In this document: positions 1 to 9,213 of the stretch, piece after piece | How positions within the stretch are numbered: the stretch's first letter is position 1 | Layout of the letters: the number at the start of each line of letters is the position of its first letter | NCBI GenBank assembly: GCA_014381825.1 | Contig: JACNKX010000092.1 | Span: 1 to 64,000 of the forward strand | Source: Planctomycetota bacterium | GTDB taxonomy: Bacteria > Planctomycetota > Planctomycetia > Pirellulales > Pirellulaceae | DNA length: 64,000 nucleotides | Direction: 5' to 3' | Program-made: the position numbers and the translations under genes | Notes under the pieces: model-generated | What the model was told of the DNA's origin: nothing | Database searches by the model: none | The model's input: only the letters and a program-made list of their open reading frames with translations

Positions 1-2
1 GA

Positions 3-365
3 ATTCGGGCGATTCTACCCCTTATTGCCCTGTCCAGTTATTGGGGTCCACTTCAGTCTGCATTTCTTGCTCAGAAACGAATGAAGGGTGGTGACCCGTT
101 CGCACAGAAGATTAGACAATCGCTTCTTAGTTCACGCGAGTTGTGTGTTCTCTATACGCCGAACGCAAAAGATAGTGTTTGGGTCTCGACAGAGTGGGGC
201 GCTGCCTGGGCGCTGGGTATGCGCATCACGCCCATTTTGTCAGGCATTGCGATAGACGCGATAAGCGACGATCGCCTCAAGCAACTACAGACAATCGACA
301 TGGATGAGTTGGATGAATTCGTAGCCGCCGTGCAGAAGCGACGTGAGAAGACAACCGCTCTATAG
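3..365 (+). CDS. TIR-domain protein, C-terminal part (5' truncated by window edge)
   Basis: The frame is open from base 3 with no stop before 366, so the start lies outside the window; an internal ATG at 81 is unlikely to be the true start. What is seen matches the second half of a TIR domain: a 'SSRELCVLYTPN' strand, then 'SVWVSTEWGAAW', then 'RITPIL'. In TIR NADases such as SARM1 the Glu of the W-x-x-x-E-like segment is the catalytic residue, and it is present here. The protein ends about 45 residues later with a charged tail. TIR domains in bacteria often act as NAD hydrolases in phage defence or as signalling adaptors. The missing N-terminus prevents a decision, and no defence partner follows within the next few kilobases. 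Confidence 0.6.
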   Translation: MRAILPLIALSSYWGPLQSAFLAQKRMKGGDPFAQKIRQSLLSSRELCVLYTPNAKDSVWVSTEWGAAWALGMRITPILSGIAIDAISDDRLKQLQTIDMDELDEFVAAVQKRREKTTAL

Positions 366-908
366 CCCGGTCGCCATTCAACAGTCGGTATCCACTTTGT
401 GGTCCCACCGCCGTTGCCGAACTTCGACGCGACGCGCGAATCAATGTCTAGCGATCGCTACGTCGGACGTGTGATGTGTGGCTTGGCTGCCGGTGGTCGC
501 CCTCCGGTCTTTCGTCGTTTGGTGAACTGCTCGGCGATGACTGGACGCAGCTTTTGTATGGAATGTTTCAAGCGATTTGAGTCGGCGCCTTAAGGCCGAA
601 GTATTCGTCGTCGAAGTCGTGGACTTTGGAAGTTCCGATCGCTCACGTCAGTCAATGGTTAGGACGGATGGCAAAGCGAGCTTCAACGTTGCTGAAGTAT
701 CTGGCTCTGTGCCTGCGGGAGTGCGCGGCGGTTGGTCCTCTAACGCAGGTGCGGCCCTTCGTCTGGCAACAGCGAAATGCTAACGTCAGACACTCCAGCA
801 TCGAGACACATAGAAACGACCTTCTCTACGTCCTCTACGATTCGTTTTCGGATATCATCTTTTGCGTTACGACAACCTCCACTGCAGTCAGATTTCGCGA
901 GCAGGCAT
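366..908. other. Gap without a supported gene
   Basis: Short open frames exist (for example 399-593 and 577-783), but they overlap one another, have no recognisable motif and no convincing start signal. I see no clear hairpin, tRNA or repeat. The stretch may hold a decayed gene and the promoter of the esterase that follows. Confidence 0.4.
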
Positions 909-2969
909 ATGACAACGACAATATGGGAAGCTCGCTATGTCCTTTTGCTGATTGTGTCGTTCTGTGATCTCGGTCCAATCTACATCCAAGCCCAGCAACC
1001 GCTTCAGTCTTCTACAAAGGAAATTAGCGAAGCGTATTACTCGCGAGCCGAAGGGCGCGACCAATCATTCCAAGTGGTGCTGCCAGCGAACTACTCTTCT
1101 GATGCGAAGTACCCAATGATCGTGCAGATCTTTGGTTCGGCGTCGTTGTTGCCTACTGATGAGTATTCGTTCATTCGCGTGCGGCCCAGCGGGCGTGGCG
1201 TATGGGGCTATCGCAGCATGAGCCGTTACGACGTGATGCAAGCGATCGAATCAACGAAAGCGAAGTATTCGATCGATGAAGATCGTATCTATCTGACCGG
1301 CACTTCCGCTGGTGCCACCGGAGCGATGCACACTGCAGCCCTCCGGCAGGACGTGTTCGCCGCAGTCGTTCCGTTGGTCGCATTCGGTAACGACCTGCCG
1401 CTGGATAATTTTCGCAACTTGCCGCTTCGTTGTGAGCACGGTGTGAATGATTGGACTTCAGCAATCGGCAATGTCCGAGTTCAGTTTCAGAAGTTGGACA
1501 AGCTCGGTTACGACGCAGTTCTCAACGAACATCCTTCCGCCGGTCATGGCATTCGAATGCCACCACCGGAGACGATGGAGTGGCTGTTCCGGCAAAGACG
1601 AGATCCAAGTCCGAAGCAGATCGTGCATACGTGCGAACACCCGCGTGATGGCACGGCGTATTGGCTGAAGATTGAGAAGTTTTCGGATCCGCACAAAGTG
1701 GCTCGCATTGTCGCCGAAGCAGCTGCGGATGGTCTGCGAATTTCGACCGAAAACGTCGCGCAGTTCTCACTTGATCCAGCAACTGCCCCGCTCGCCAAGG
1801 ACCAGCAACTCGTCATTGATAGTTCCAAAGTCGATTGGCATCAGGAAGCAACGAATTTGCGGCTGATTTTCGCCAAACAGGTTGATTGGCAGCAAATTTC
1901 CAAGCTTCCTGAAGACGTGGATCGTCAACGAGCTTATGGAGCCGGCTCGGCGGCAAACTTATTCCAAGGTGAACCGCTGATGGTTGTTTATGGAACAGGA
2001 GCGGACGATAAGAGTAATCAGTTCCTGCAGCAAGCAGCCAATGTCTTGGCTAGTAGCGGCGGCCCGACTTTCAAGCCCGCCAATGTTCGCTTCCCGATTC
2101 GCGCGGATAGTGACTTGGGTGACGTTTCGCTCGGCGAATACAACTTGCTGTTAGTCGGCACGCTGCAAAACAATTCCTTCTTGCGGAGTATTGCCGAAGA
2201 GTTGCCTTACACGGTCAAGAATGGCGAGTTAAACGCCGGTGAGCGGGAATCGCTGAAGCTGCCGGGGAGCGTGCTGAGCTCCCACTACTTTAATCCCGAA
2301 CATCCTGATCGGCTGATCTACATTGTTTCGCCCTATTTGAACGAAGGCGAGCAAAACAAATTTCTGCAGAATCCGCGACACTTTTTGGCGGGATCGGACG
2401 GCTTCAAGATGATTGATCAGCCCGACTTAATGGTTCGCGGCGTCGATCTTCGGATTCGTCGTGAGATGCAGCTCGACAGCGCCTGGAATTTCATCAACCT
2501 ACCGGGGCAGGAGCGTCGAGTCCCTGAGCGGTTCTCCGATCGAACGCATCTAGGGTTCGCCCATCTCAAGGCCATGTGGCGAGCGAGCGATGTCGACGTT
2601 GCCTTATGGTGGGGCCCCGAAGACAAAGGGCTCTTTGGCGGTTACGACTTCAACTGGCTGCCATCGCTCGACCCCAGTTCCTACACGCTGGCGGATTACC
2701 TAGTTCGGCGGCGCGAAGTCGAAACAATGACCGCAACAATCTCCGCAGCTGAGTTAACTGACATTTTCAAACGCTGGATCTCTACCCGAGAACTCACCAC
2801 TTTGCCGGAAATCAACGAGCAAAACATCGATCCAGGTGAAGACTACCGCATCATTATCCCCATGGACCTAGTCCCCAAACTCGGCATTCGCAGACGCATA
2901 CTGTCCGACGTTGCCGCCGGGAAGGCGATCGCGCCGCCACAAGTTGCCAACGAGGTGTTCATGCGGTAG
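909..2969 (+). CDS. Secreted alpha/beta-hydrolase (esterase / prolyl-oligopeptidase-like)
   Basis: This is a 686-residue protein if started at the ATG at 909; the frame is open to 777, but only the 909 start puts a hydrophobic export signal (residues 8-28) at the N-terminus. Residues 50-220 form an alpha/beta-hydrolase domain of the PHB-depolymerase/dienelactone-hydrolase type. The nucleophile elbow is G131-T-S133-A-G135, the probable acid is D181 in 'HGVND', and H213 is in 'AGHG'. A further 450 residues of unassigned, probably beta-rich sequence follow. Similar large secreted hydrolases with long C-terminal extensions are common in planctomycetes, where a role in polysaccharide ester cleavage is often assumed. 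The substrate cannot be told from the sequence. It stands alone, with gaps on both sides. Confidence 0.75.
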   Translation: MTTTIWEARYVLLLIVSFCDLGPIYIQAQQPLQSSTKEISEAYYSRAEGRDQSFQVVLPANYSSDAKYPMIVQIFGSASLLPTDEYSFIRVRPSGRGVWGYRSMSRYDVMQAIESTKAKYSIDEDRIYLTGTSAGATGAMHTAALRQDVFAAVVPLVAFGNDLPLDNFRNLPLRCEHGVNDWTSAIGNVRVQFQKLDKLGYDAVLNEHPSAGHGIRMPPPETMEWLFRQRRDPSPKQIVHTCEHPRDGTAYWLKIEKFSDPHKVARIVAEAAADGLRISTENVAQFSLDPATAPLAKDQQLVIDSSKVDWHQEATNLRLIFAKQVDWQQISKLPEDVDRQRAYGAGSAANLFQGEPLMVVYGTGADDKSNQFLQQAANVLASSGGPTFKPANVRFPIRADSDLGDVSLGEYNLLLVGTLQNNSFLRSIAEELPYTVKNGELNAGERESLKLPGSVLSSHYFNPEHPDRLIYIVSPYLNEGEQNKFLQNPRHFLAGSDGFKMIDQPDLMVRGVDLRIRREMQLDSAWNFINLPGQERRVPERFSDRTHLGFAHLKAMWRASDVDVALWWGPEDKGLFGGYDFNWLPSLDPSSYTLADYLVRRREVETMTATISAAELTDIFKRWISTRELTTLPEINEQNIDPGEDYRIIIPMDLVPKLGIRRRILSDVAAGKAIAPPQVANEVFMR

Positions 2970-3429
2970 CCACCGCTATGCCACAGCGCGCCTTGTCAGC
3001 GCCTTTGCTTATCTCCTTCGACCGAGTAGCGCATCGCAAATTTGCTCGCAAAAAGGAGGATGCGGCGAACGCGAAGACTTCGAGAGTCGGTAATGTGTGG
3101 TGGTGTGCCAACGTCGCACTTCCTTCAAGTCGCATTCACATGGAAAATCTACGCATATGCCACGTCCGCGACCTAATTCGGGTGGCGTCGGTCATTCACT
3201 CGCGAGCATGCTGAGATTGTCTCCAGACCACCGACGAAGGCTGCTTCAAATTCCTCGCGAAAGTTAGATCGATGGTCAAAGGTAAACATTGCCTCGTGAA
3301 TTTCGACCAAAACACATGACAGACGTCGGAGCTTCTTGTAATACAAGTCGCTGTCGAACTAAAGTGTGGACATTGCCCCTTCTCCGATCCATCGCAATTG
3401 TCAGATGTTTTGAAATTTCGGAAGCAAAT
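2970..3429. other. Gap without a supported gene
   Basis: Only short overlapping frames are present and none has recognisable domains. No strong inverted repeat or terminator was seen. The last 100 bases probably include the promoter of the cytochrome gene that starts at 3430. Confidence 0.4.
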
Positions 3430-5289
3430 ATGAGTCCACGCGCACGCCCTCTAATTGTGATCGTGATAGGGGTAGCCGCGATCGCTGCAGCTTTAAGTAT
3501 TCCCCGGGCTAGGCGGGCTCGCTCGACAGCCGAGCCCAGAGTCCATCGATTCGGGGCGTTGTCACTTTGGTGGGACGATCCACCCAAGGATACGTACTTG
3601 GTGACGACTACGCGCCAGCCTGAAAGTAATGTTAGCCCCAAAGACTATGCCGGGCCCGAAAGCTGCCGCTCCTGTCATGCAAAGAATTATGAAAAATGGT
3701 CAACTCACCCACACCGTTGGATGAACGCTATCGCGAACTCTGACAATGTGCATGGCGACTTTTCGGGAAGTGCCGTGATCGAATACCGCGGGGGCAAAGC
3801 GAGATTCTACGAGTCCTTTGGCGAACCTCACATGGAGCTTTGGCGAGAGGAAACGCGCCTTACCTATGAGGTTCTCGAGACCATCGGGAGCCGATTCTTT
3901 CAATATTACGTTGGGCGTTTAACCGATGGCCCGTTTCCAGACGGCCACCCATATCGTGAAGTAGATCACGTCCTGCCGTTCGGCTATTGGCTAGATCGTC
4001 AAGAATGGGTTCCGATTGTTCACATCGGCGACGAACTTCCCGATCGGCTGCGCGTTGATCCGTTCGCTCTGCCTCAGCAGCCGGAAATTGGTGTTGGCTT
4101 CGCCCCCTATTCTTTGATGTGCAATGTCTGTCACACCACGTTTCCGCTTGGTGACAGTCTGATCCGTAAGCCCATGGTGCTGGGCGTGCAGCCTCCCTAC
4201 CCGATTCACTTTGATGCTGCATCGTACACGCGGGACGCGCATCCGGAATTACTAGGGACGAGTGTGACTCGATCTGCACTTTCGGATCTGGAGATTCAAG
4301 CAGCCGGTCAAGCGATAGCGTTATTCTCTGCGCCGGAGCACGCTGCCAGTTTGGGAATCAGTTGCGAGGCCTGCCATCTTGGATGCGATGAACACGTAAA
4401 GAATCCACAGAAGAAGCCGCGGTTCTTACCTCAAAGCCAACATCTTATGTTCGAATACGAGGGAACCGCCGATGCCGGTCGCAATCCAAGGAACGTAAAC
4501 TGGATTTGCTCTCGTTGCCACACAGGGGTAAGACCGCAACTGGCGGCGGGCATGTCAACGTGGAATTCAACCGAATACTCGGATGCATCGCGCGGATCAT
4601 GTTATTCGCAGCTAACTTGCGTCGACTGCCACGACCCACATGAAGCTATTGGACCAAAATGGCAGGCCACTGCCACCGAGAATGACGCCCGCTGTATACG
4701 CTGTCACGAACGGTACGATTCGCCCGAAGCGATCGCTCAACACACGCATCATCCAGTCGATTCCTCGGGCGCGCGTTGTATGAACTGTCATATGCCGCGT
4801 CTTAACGAAGGCTTACAGAACGTCGTTCGCACTCATATGATCTTCTCGCCTACAGAGCCAAGAATGATCGAAAGCAATAACCCAAATGCGTGCAATATCT
4901 GCCACACGGAGCAACCGATCGATTGGACGCTCGACCACCTCAAAGAATGGTACGGAGCAACCTTCTCCGATGATCGTATCCAGCAACACTATCCAAATCG
5001 CGACGAGTCTGTATGCGCCGAATGGCTTCGGAGTAAGAACGAATCTATTCGACTGATCGCGACGGATGCCGCTGCACGAAGCGAGAACGAATCGCTGCTG
5101 CCACGCCTGATCGATTTACTTGACGACGACTATCTGCTGAACCGTCAGTTCGCAATGATCGCATTAGAGAAACGACTCGACTGTTCACTCAAAGACTTCG
5201 GCTACCGATTCTACATGACGCGAAGTGAACGTCTGCTTCCGATTGAAGCCATCAGAGCCGTCGTCGCATCCGGTGAGCATCAACAGTGA
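3430..5289 (+). CDS. Octaheme c-type cytochrome with C-terminal HEAT-like repeats
   Basis: Starting at 3430 gives 619 residues with an N-terminal signal anchor ('LIVIVIGVAAIAAAL'); the frame extends upstream to 3289 but that would bury the signal. Eight CxxCH haem-attachment motifs are visible in order: CRSCH, CNVCH, CEACH, CSRCH, CVDCH, CIRCH, CMNCH and CNICH. The spacing and the 'CHAKNYEKWSTHPH' context resemble cytochrome c554/hydroxylamine-oxidoreductase-type multihaem proteins. After the last haem, about 100 residues look like HEAT-type helical repeats ('RLIATDAAARS', 'LPRLIDLLDDDYLLNRQFAMIAL'). It is expected to be periplasmic or cell-surface exposed and to carry electrons. There is no adjacent oxidase or cytochrome maturation gene, so its redox partner is unknown. 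Confidence 0.85.
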   Translation: MSPRARPLIVIVIGVAAIAAALSIPRARRARSTAEPRVHRFGALSLWWDDPPKDTYLVTTTRQPESNVSPKDYAGPESCRSCHAKNYEKWSTHPHRWMNAIANSDNVHGDFSGSAVIEYRGGKARFYESFGEPHMELWREETRLTYEVLETIGSRFFQYYVGRLTDGPFPDGHPYREVDHVLPFGYWLDRQEWVPIVHIGDELPDRLRVDPFALPQQPEIGVGFAPYSLMCNVCHTTFPLGDSLIRKPMVLGVQPPYPIHFDAASYTRDAHPELLGTSVTRSALSDLEIQAAGQAIALFSAPEHAASLGISCEACHLGCDEHVKNPQKKPRFLPQSQHLMFEYEGTADAGRNPRNVNWICSRCHTGVRPQLAAGMSTWNSTEYSDASRGSCYSQLTCVDCHDPHEAIGPKWQATATENDARCIRCHERYDSPEAIAQHTHHPVDSSGARCMNCHMPRLNEGLQNVVRTHMIFSPTEPRMIESNNPNACNICHTEQPIDWTLDHLKEWYGATFSDDRIQQHYPNRDESVCAEWLRSKNESIRLIATDAAARSENESLLPRLIDLLDDDYLLNRQFAMIALEKRLDCSLKDFGYRFYMTRSERLLPIEAIRAVVASGEHQQ

Positions 5290-5889
5290 TTATCGTAGAT
5301 AATGCATCGTCTAACGCTCGTGTTCGGACGTTTTTCCGAGTAGGTTGCTTCAGAGGAGTCAGAGTTAGTTAGAAGCGAAGACCGATTGGGCTAGTAACTG
5401 CCGCTGGCCCGTACTTCCGACGAAACTGTCAACCGCGCGTCATCACAATCATGACGTACCGTAACTCACCGTCTACTAACTTTGGCGAACTTCATCCGTT
5501 TCTTCGCCATGTCTGTATCCCACGACTGTGTTGGCCCACGAATGTGTTGTCATGAATCGTAATCTGTTGAAGGACTTCCCAAGATAGTATTGGGACCACA
5601 AAGGGATTCATTTCTTGTGGAGGTGACTCGTCCTTCGGTCTGTGGCCCGCTTGGAAGCGGAAGCGAGAGCGCGTATTGACAACAATGTCGCCGTGCGGCT
5701 CTTTCCAGTTGGCTTGGCTGGGCCAGACAGGGTGTAGCAATGGCGATTGCCACGAACCTGGCAATGGGTACACATAGCCGCGAGATCATTTGTGCTATCC
5801 TCAAGGACCGTGAGTGTTCATGTCGCGCCCAACAGCGTGAGCCCGCCGCACTGTTGCTCCAACGTCACTTATACCCGTGGTCGCAGGTC
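5290..5889. other. Long gap, possible upstream region of the zinc-ribbon gene
   Basis: No supported gene. Reverse-strand frames at 5492-5773 and 5550-5804 overlap each other and lack motifs. The forward frame of the next gene is open back to 5740, so part of this stretch could be coding if that gene starts earlier. No clear repeat or RNA gene was recognised. Confidence 0.35.
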
Positions 5890-6258
5890 ATGGTTTGGCT
5901 CATCACGAAATTCCTCGACAAGCCAATTTCACGGCCTGATCTGTGGGCGATGAACCTGCAATGTACTGCCTGTGATTGGAAGACGACGCCTGACGGTCCG
6001 TACCGTCGGCGGGACGCGATGTCTCCGCCGATGCAATGTCTGGAGTGCAAAAGTCCGGTGATTCTGGTCGTTCCCGATTGTCCGTACTGTGGCGACAATC
6101 TTTTGCCTGACGATCCAGCGAGCGAGAGCCAGTTGCGTTCAATGTTTCGCCTGTTTCGTGTTCCGCGCTCGCTGGCACAGGGCCTTTGGGGCCACTTCAC
6201 TTGCAACGAGTGTGATCGGGTCTTTGATAAATGGGGCCGAAAGACGGACGAACGCTAA
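5890..6258 (+). CDS. Small protein with two zinc-ribbon-like Cys pairs sets
   Basis: About 122 residues from the ATG at 5890; the frame is open to 5740, and a shorter start at 5950 ('MNLQCTACDW') is also possible. Four CxxC pairs are seen: CTAC, CLEC, CPYC and CNEC, arranged as two zinc-ribbon or rubredoxin-like knuckles about 100 residues apart in total. No enzymatic motif or membrane segment is visible. It lies 146 bases ahead of an ECF sigma gene on the same strand, but nothing shows that the two act together. A metal-binding structural or nucleic-acid-binding role is plausible; the family was not recognised. Confidence 0.55.
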   Translation: MVWLITKFLDKPISRPDLWAMNLQCTACDWKTTPDGPYRRRDAMSPPMQCLECKSPVILVVPDCPYCGDNLLPDDPASESQLRSMFRLFRVPRSLAQGLWGHFTCNECDRVFDKWGRKTDER

Positions 6259-6404
6259 CGCGGCTGAGAAACTATTTCGACCGAATGTAACAAATGCGTT
6301 GCTCGCGCAACCAACGTAAGTAGAACGCACGTTGAGAACGTAAGACGGGAACTCCTGCCCACCTCGATCGAGACGGCCAGGGGTGGCCATCCGACGACTA
6401 CGGT

Positions 6405-6935
6405 GTGTGGTTGCACCCGGAGACGGTATTGAGCGAACGAGAATCCTGCTTTCGAGAATTGCTGGGGCGGAATCATGCGCGCTGGCGCGGGATTGCGCGC
6501 TGCTATGCGAAAGATGGAGATCGCGACGACCTCATTCAAGAGATCATGATGCAAATATGGAAGAACTTAGACCGATTCGAGAGTCGGTCGAGTATCGATA
6601 CGTGGGCTTATCGTGTCGCATTGAATACGGCGCTGGCGTGGGACAGGACGTCAAAAAAGAGGGCAAAGAAACTAAACACGGATGCGACGGACGTCAATCG
6701 ATTGGTTGGTGATTCGCGCGACAGTTCGATTGAACGACGAGTCCTTGACGAGTTTCTCACATCGCTATCAAAGACAGATCGTGCCGTGATGCTCTTGTTC
6801 CTGGACGACGTTCCGAATGCGGATGCCGCTGAAATCACTGGTATGACCGAAGGCGCGTTACGAGTGCGGTTGCATCGCATCAGAAACAAATTCGAGGCGA
6901 CTTACTGCGAAGGGGAGGTGTCCGATGATGTTTGA
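6405..6935 (+). CDS. ECF-type RNA polymerase sigma factor
   Basis: A 176-residue protein starting at GTG 6405. Region 2 is visible around residues 20-75 ('DRDDLIQEIMMQIWKNLDRF', then 'SSIDTWAYRVALNTA'), which binds core polymerase and the -10 element. Region 4 is around 115-165, with 'DAAEITGMTEGALRVRLHRI' forming the helix-turn-helix for the -35 element. Length is normal for the family. The 3' end overlaps the next gene by 11 bases, which suggests translational coupling to a membrane protein likely to be its antagonist. A class C serine hydrolase follows. The three genes look like one operon in which the sigma factor may drive its own transcription. Confidence 0.9.
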   Translation: MWLHPETVLSERESCFRELLGRNHARWRGIARCYAKDGDRDDLIQEIMMQIWKNLDRFESRSSIDTWAYRVALNTALAWDRTSKKRAKKLNTDATDVNRLVGDSRDSSIERRVLDEFLTSLSKTDRAVMLLFLDDVPNADAAEITGMTEGALRVRLHRIRNKFEATYCEGEVSDDV

Positions 6936-7515
6936 CGACCTCCGCTCGTCCTGGCAAGAAGCCAACGACAAGCCGCTGTCCTTCAAAGAGCGAGAACAAC
7001 TTGTGACGAAAGTTTGTCGACGAGTTGAACGGTTGAGCGGATCGTTCGTCCAGCGTGACGTGATCGAGACGATTGCAGCCGTCGTGGTGATCCTTGCGTT
7101 TCTTCCACTGTTTAGCAGGCCGGACATTTACGTCGCGAAGCTTGGCGCGGCGATCATTATTGGTAGTGCTGGGTTCATTATTTACAAAATGCATCACACG
7201 AGAACCATTACGAAACGACCGCGATTGGATGCGCCCCTTCGAGAATTTTGCGAAGTCGAAATTGAACGATTGGATCGACAGATCGCGCTGTCGCGTTCCG
7301 TTTTGAGCTGGTATATCGCCCCGTTAATCATTGGCGTGAATCTTGTCTACAGCGGAATTGCGGGCTTCGGAGCCGCATCGCGCAACTACTGTATCGTTAC
7401 TTTGCTACTCGCCGCGGCGATCTATTGGTGGAACCAAAGGGCGGTTACCAAGTCGCTGCTTCCAGTAAAAAACGAGTTGACAAACTTGTTGGATGATATG
7501 AATCAATCGAACTAG
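6925..7515 (+). CDS. Membrane protein, probable anti-sigma factor partner
   Basis: A 196-residue protein overlapping the sigma gene by 11 bases. The first 55 residues are soluble and charged ('LRSSWQEANDKPLSFKEREQLV'). Two pairs of hydrophobic segments follow, about residues 48-85 and 128-168, giving roughly four membrane spans. There is no zinc-binding HxxxCxxC motif, so it is not a classic ZAS anti-sigma. Position and coupling suggest that the cytoplasmic N-terminal part holds the upstream sigma factor at the membrane. This is inference from context; no family was recognised. Confidence 0.65.
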   Translation: MMFDDLRSSWQEANDKPLSFKEREQLVTKVCRRVERLSGSFVQRDVIETIAAVVVILAFLPLFSRPDIYVAKLGAAIIIGSAGFIIYKMHHTRTITKRPRLDAPLREFCEVEIERLDRQIALSRSVLSWYIAPLIIGVNLVYSGIAGFGAASRNYCIVTLLLAAAIYWWNQRAVTKSLLPVKNELTNLLDDMNQSN

Positions 7516-7569
7516 GAGAGAATCCGTCCCTGAGGTGTCAATTGAACTTAACCCAAGCGAGAATTTCGA

Positions 7570-8964
7570 ATGATCAACCGACTTACAATCCGTCGCGCGC
7601 TGTTCACTGTTGTCACGATTGCGATGACGATCGCCTCTCCGATTCTTCAAGCCGAAGACACTCTTAAGCAGCGTGTGAATCGACTTGTCCAACCCTATCT
7701 TGATGCCGAGATCGTAATGGGTATGACGATTGGAGTGCTATACGATGGAAAAGAAGGTTACCTTGGCTATGGACTCACGAAGAAAGCCGGTGGTAAAAAG
7801 CCCGATGCCGACACCATCTACGAGATTGGATCGACTTCCAAAGTATTCACTAGTGCGTTACTGGCCGATGCGGTTACACAAGGACACGTCCGACTTGATC
7901 AACCAGCGGGCGAGCTTTTGCCAGATGGCGTGACGATGCCCAGTCGTGATGACAAACAAATCACGCTACAGCATCTCGCGACCCACGTGTCCGGCTTGCC
8001 AAGGCTTCCCGACAATCTCAAGCCCTCGAATCCAGAGAATCCATACGCCGACTACGAGGTCAAAGACCTGTACGCGTTCTTGAACAGCCACAATCTCGGA
8101 CGTGTGCCCGGCAGTCGACGTGAATACTCGAACGTCGGTGCAGGACTGTTAGGCCAGCTGCTGGCGTCCCAACAGAAGACAACATTCGAGCGACTGCTTC
8201 GTCAGGGGATCGCGGGGCCGCTCAAGTTGTCGAGTACAACCGTCAGTGTCGATGCGAAACAATCGGCGAGAATGGCTTCGCCTCACATGGACGGCGGAGT
8301 GCTGACATCCAATTGGGATGCTCCCGCCTTAGCTGGAGCGGGCACGATCAAGAGTACAGCTCGCGACATGTTGCGTTTCGCGAAAGCAAACCTTTCGCCG
8401 CCAGCCAACAAGCTCGGAGAGGCGCTCGAGCTGGCGTGGAAAGTTCACCAACAGCCGATCGGCGAAGGGGAACCGGCGATGGGGCTTGGCTGGCACTTGG
8501 CCGGTGATGGCAAGACGCGATTGCACAACGGTCAGACAGGTGGGTACCACTCGATGTTTCTGGTCGATCGCGATCACGGAGCGAGCGTCGTTTTGCTTGC
8601 GAATACTTCCACCACTGATGTCGATCAGTTGGCTCAAGACATCATGCAAGTGCTCCGCGGTGCAGACGTAAAACCACGAATGTTTGAGAAACAGTTCAAG
8701 GTGCAGCCCGAAGTGTTGGCACGATATGTCGGCAAGTACGAGTTTATCCCCGGCATCCATCTCACGGTAACGGCAGACGATGGAAAGATGATGGTCCAGC
8801 TAACCGGGCAGCCTGCGTTGCGCGTCTATGCAGATTCTGAAACCGCGTGGCATCTGCGTATTGTACCGGCGAAGCTCACATTTAACGTCGATGATGATGG
8901 CAAATGCTCGTCGGTTGAGCTGTTTCAGAACGGTGCGCGACAAAAGGCTAAAAGGGTTGAGTAG
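7570..8964 (+). CDS. Secreted class C beta-lactamase-type serine hydrolase
   Basis: A 464-residue protein with a signal peptide ending near 'ILQA-ED' (residue 28). The beta-lactamase/transpeptidase fold is shown by its motifs: S88-T-S-K91 (SxxK with nucleophile Ser), Y186-S-N188 (YxN), and 'LHNGQTGGY' in place of the KTG/HxG box. A C-terminal domain of about 100 residues ('YVGKYEFIPGIHLTV') is the beta-barrel domain often seen after class C folds. Substrates in this family range from beta-lactams to D-Ala-D-Ala peptides and small esters; the HxG third motif favours an esterase/peptidase over a true penicillinase. It follows an ECF sigma and membrane protein by 54 bases and is probably part of that regulated operon, perhaps responding to envelope stress. 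Confidence 0.85.
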   Translation: MINRLTIRRALFTVVTIAMTIASPILQAEDTLKQRVNRLVQPYLDAEIVMGMTIGVLYDGKEGYLGYGLTKKAGGKKPDADTIYEIGSTSKVFTSALLADAVTQGHVRLDQPAGELLPDGVTMPSRDDKQITLQHLATHVSGLPRLPDNLKPSNPENPYADYEVKDLYAFLNSHNLGRVPGSRREYSNVGAGLLGQLLASQQKTTFERLLRQGIAGPLKLSSTTVSVDAKQSARMASPHMDGGVLTSNWDAPALAGAGTIKSTARDMLRFAKANLSPPANKLGEALELAWKVHQQPIGEGEPAMGLGWHLAGDGKTRLHNGQTGGYHSMFLVDRDHGASVVLLANTSTTDVDQLAQDIMQVLRGADVKPRMFEKQFKVQPEVLARYVGKYEFIPGIHLTVTADDGKMMVQLTGQPALRVYADSETAWHLRIVPAKLTFNVDDDGKCSSVELFQNGARQKAKRVE

Positions 8965-9213
8965 CGAGTACTTTCGTCGTGACTCCAGCACCTAGAATCG
9001 GCTAGATCGAACGATGACATGTCACGATTGCTGGAATAGCCCCAGGCCGAAACGATTTGCTCCAAGCTTGTAACTCGACTAGCATCAGCGTTCCAAAATC
9101 AATGTAAGCTCCACCGCGGGACGGCAGAAATGTACACCACATCCAGTAACGTTATCATGGACTCAATCTGCTGACCTCACGAGATAGATCCAACCAGAGA
9201 TAGGAGAGCGAAG

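Noticed and set aside
399-783. Short forward frames after the TIR fragment
   Set aside because: They overlap one another and show no conserved motif or ribosome site; a decayed gene cannot be excluded.
5492-5804. Two reverse-strand frames upstream of the zinc-ribbon gene
   Set aside because: They are mutually overlapping, of biased composition and without recognisable features.
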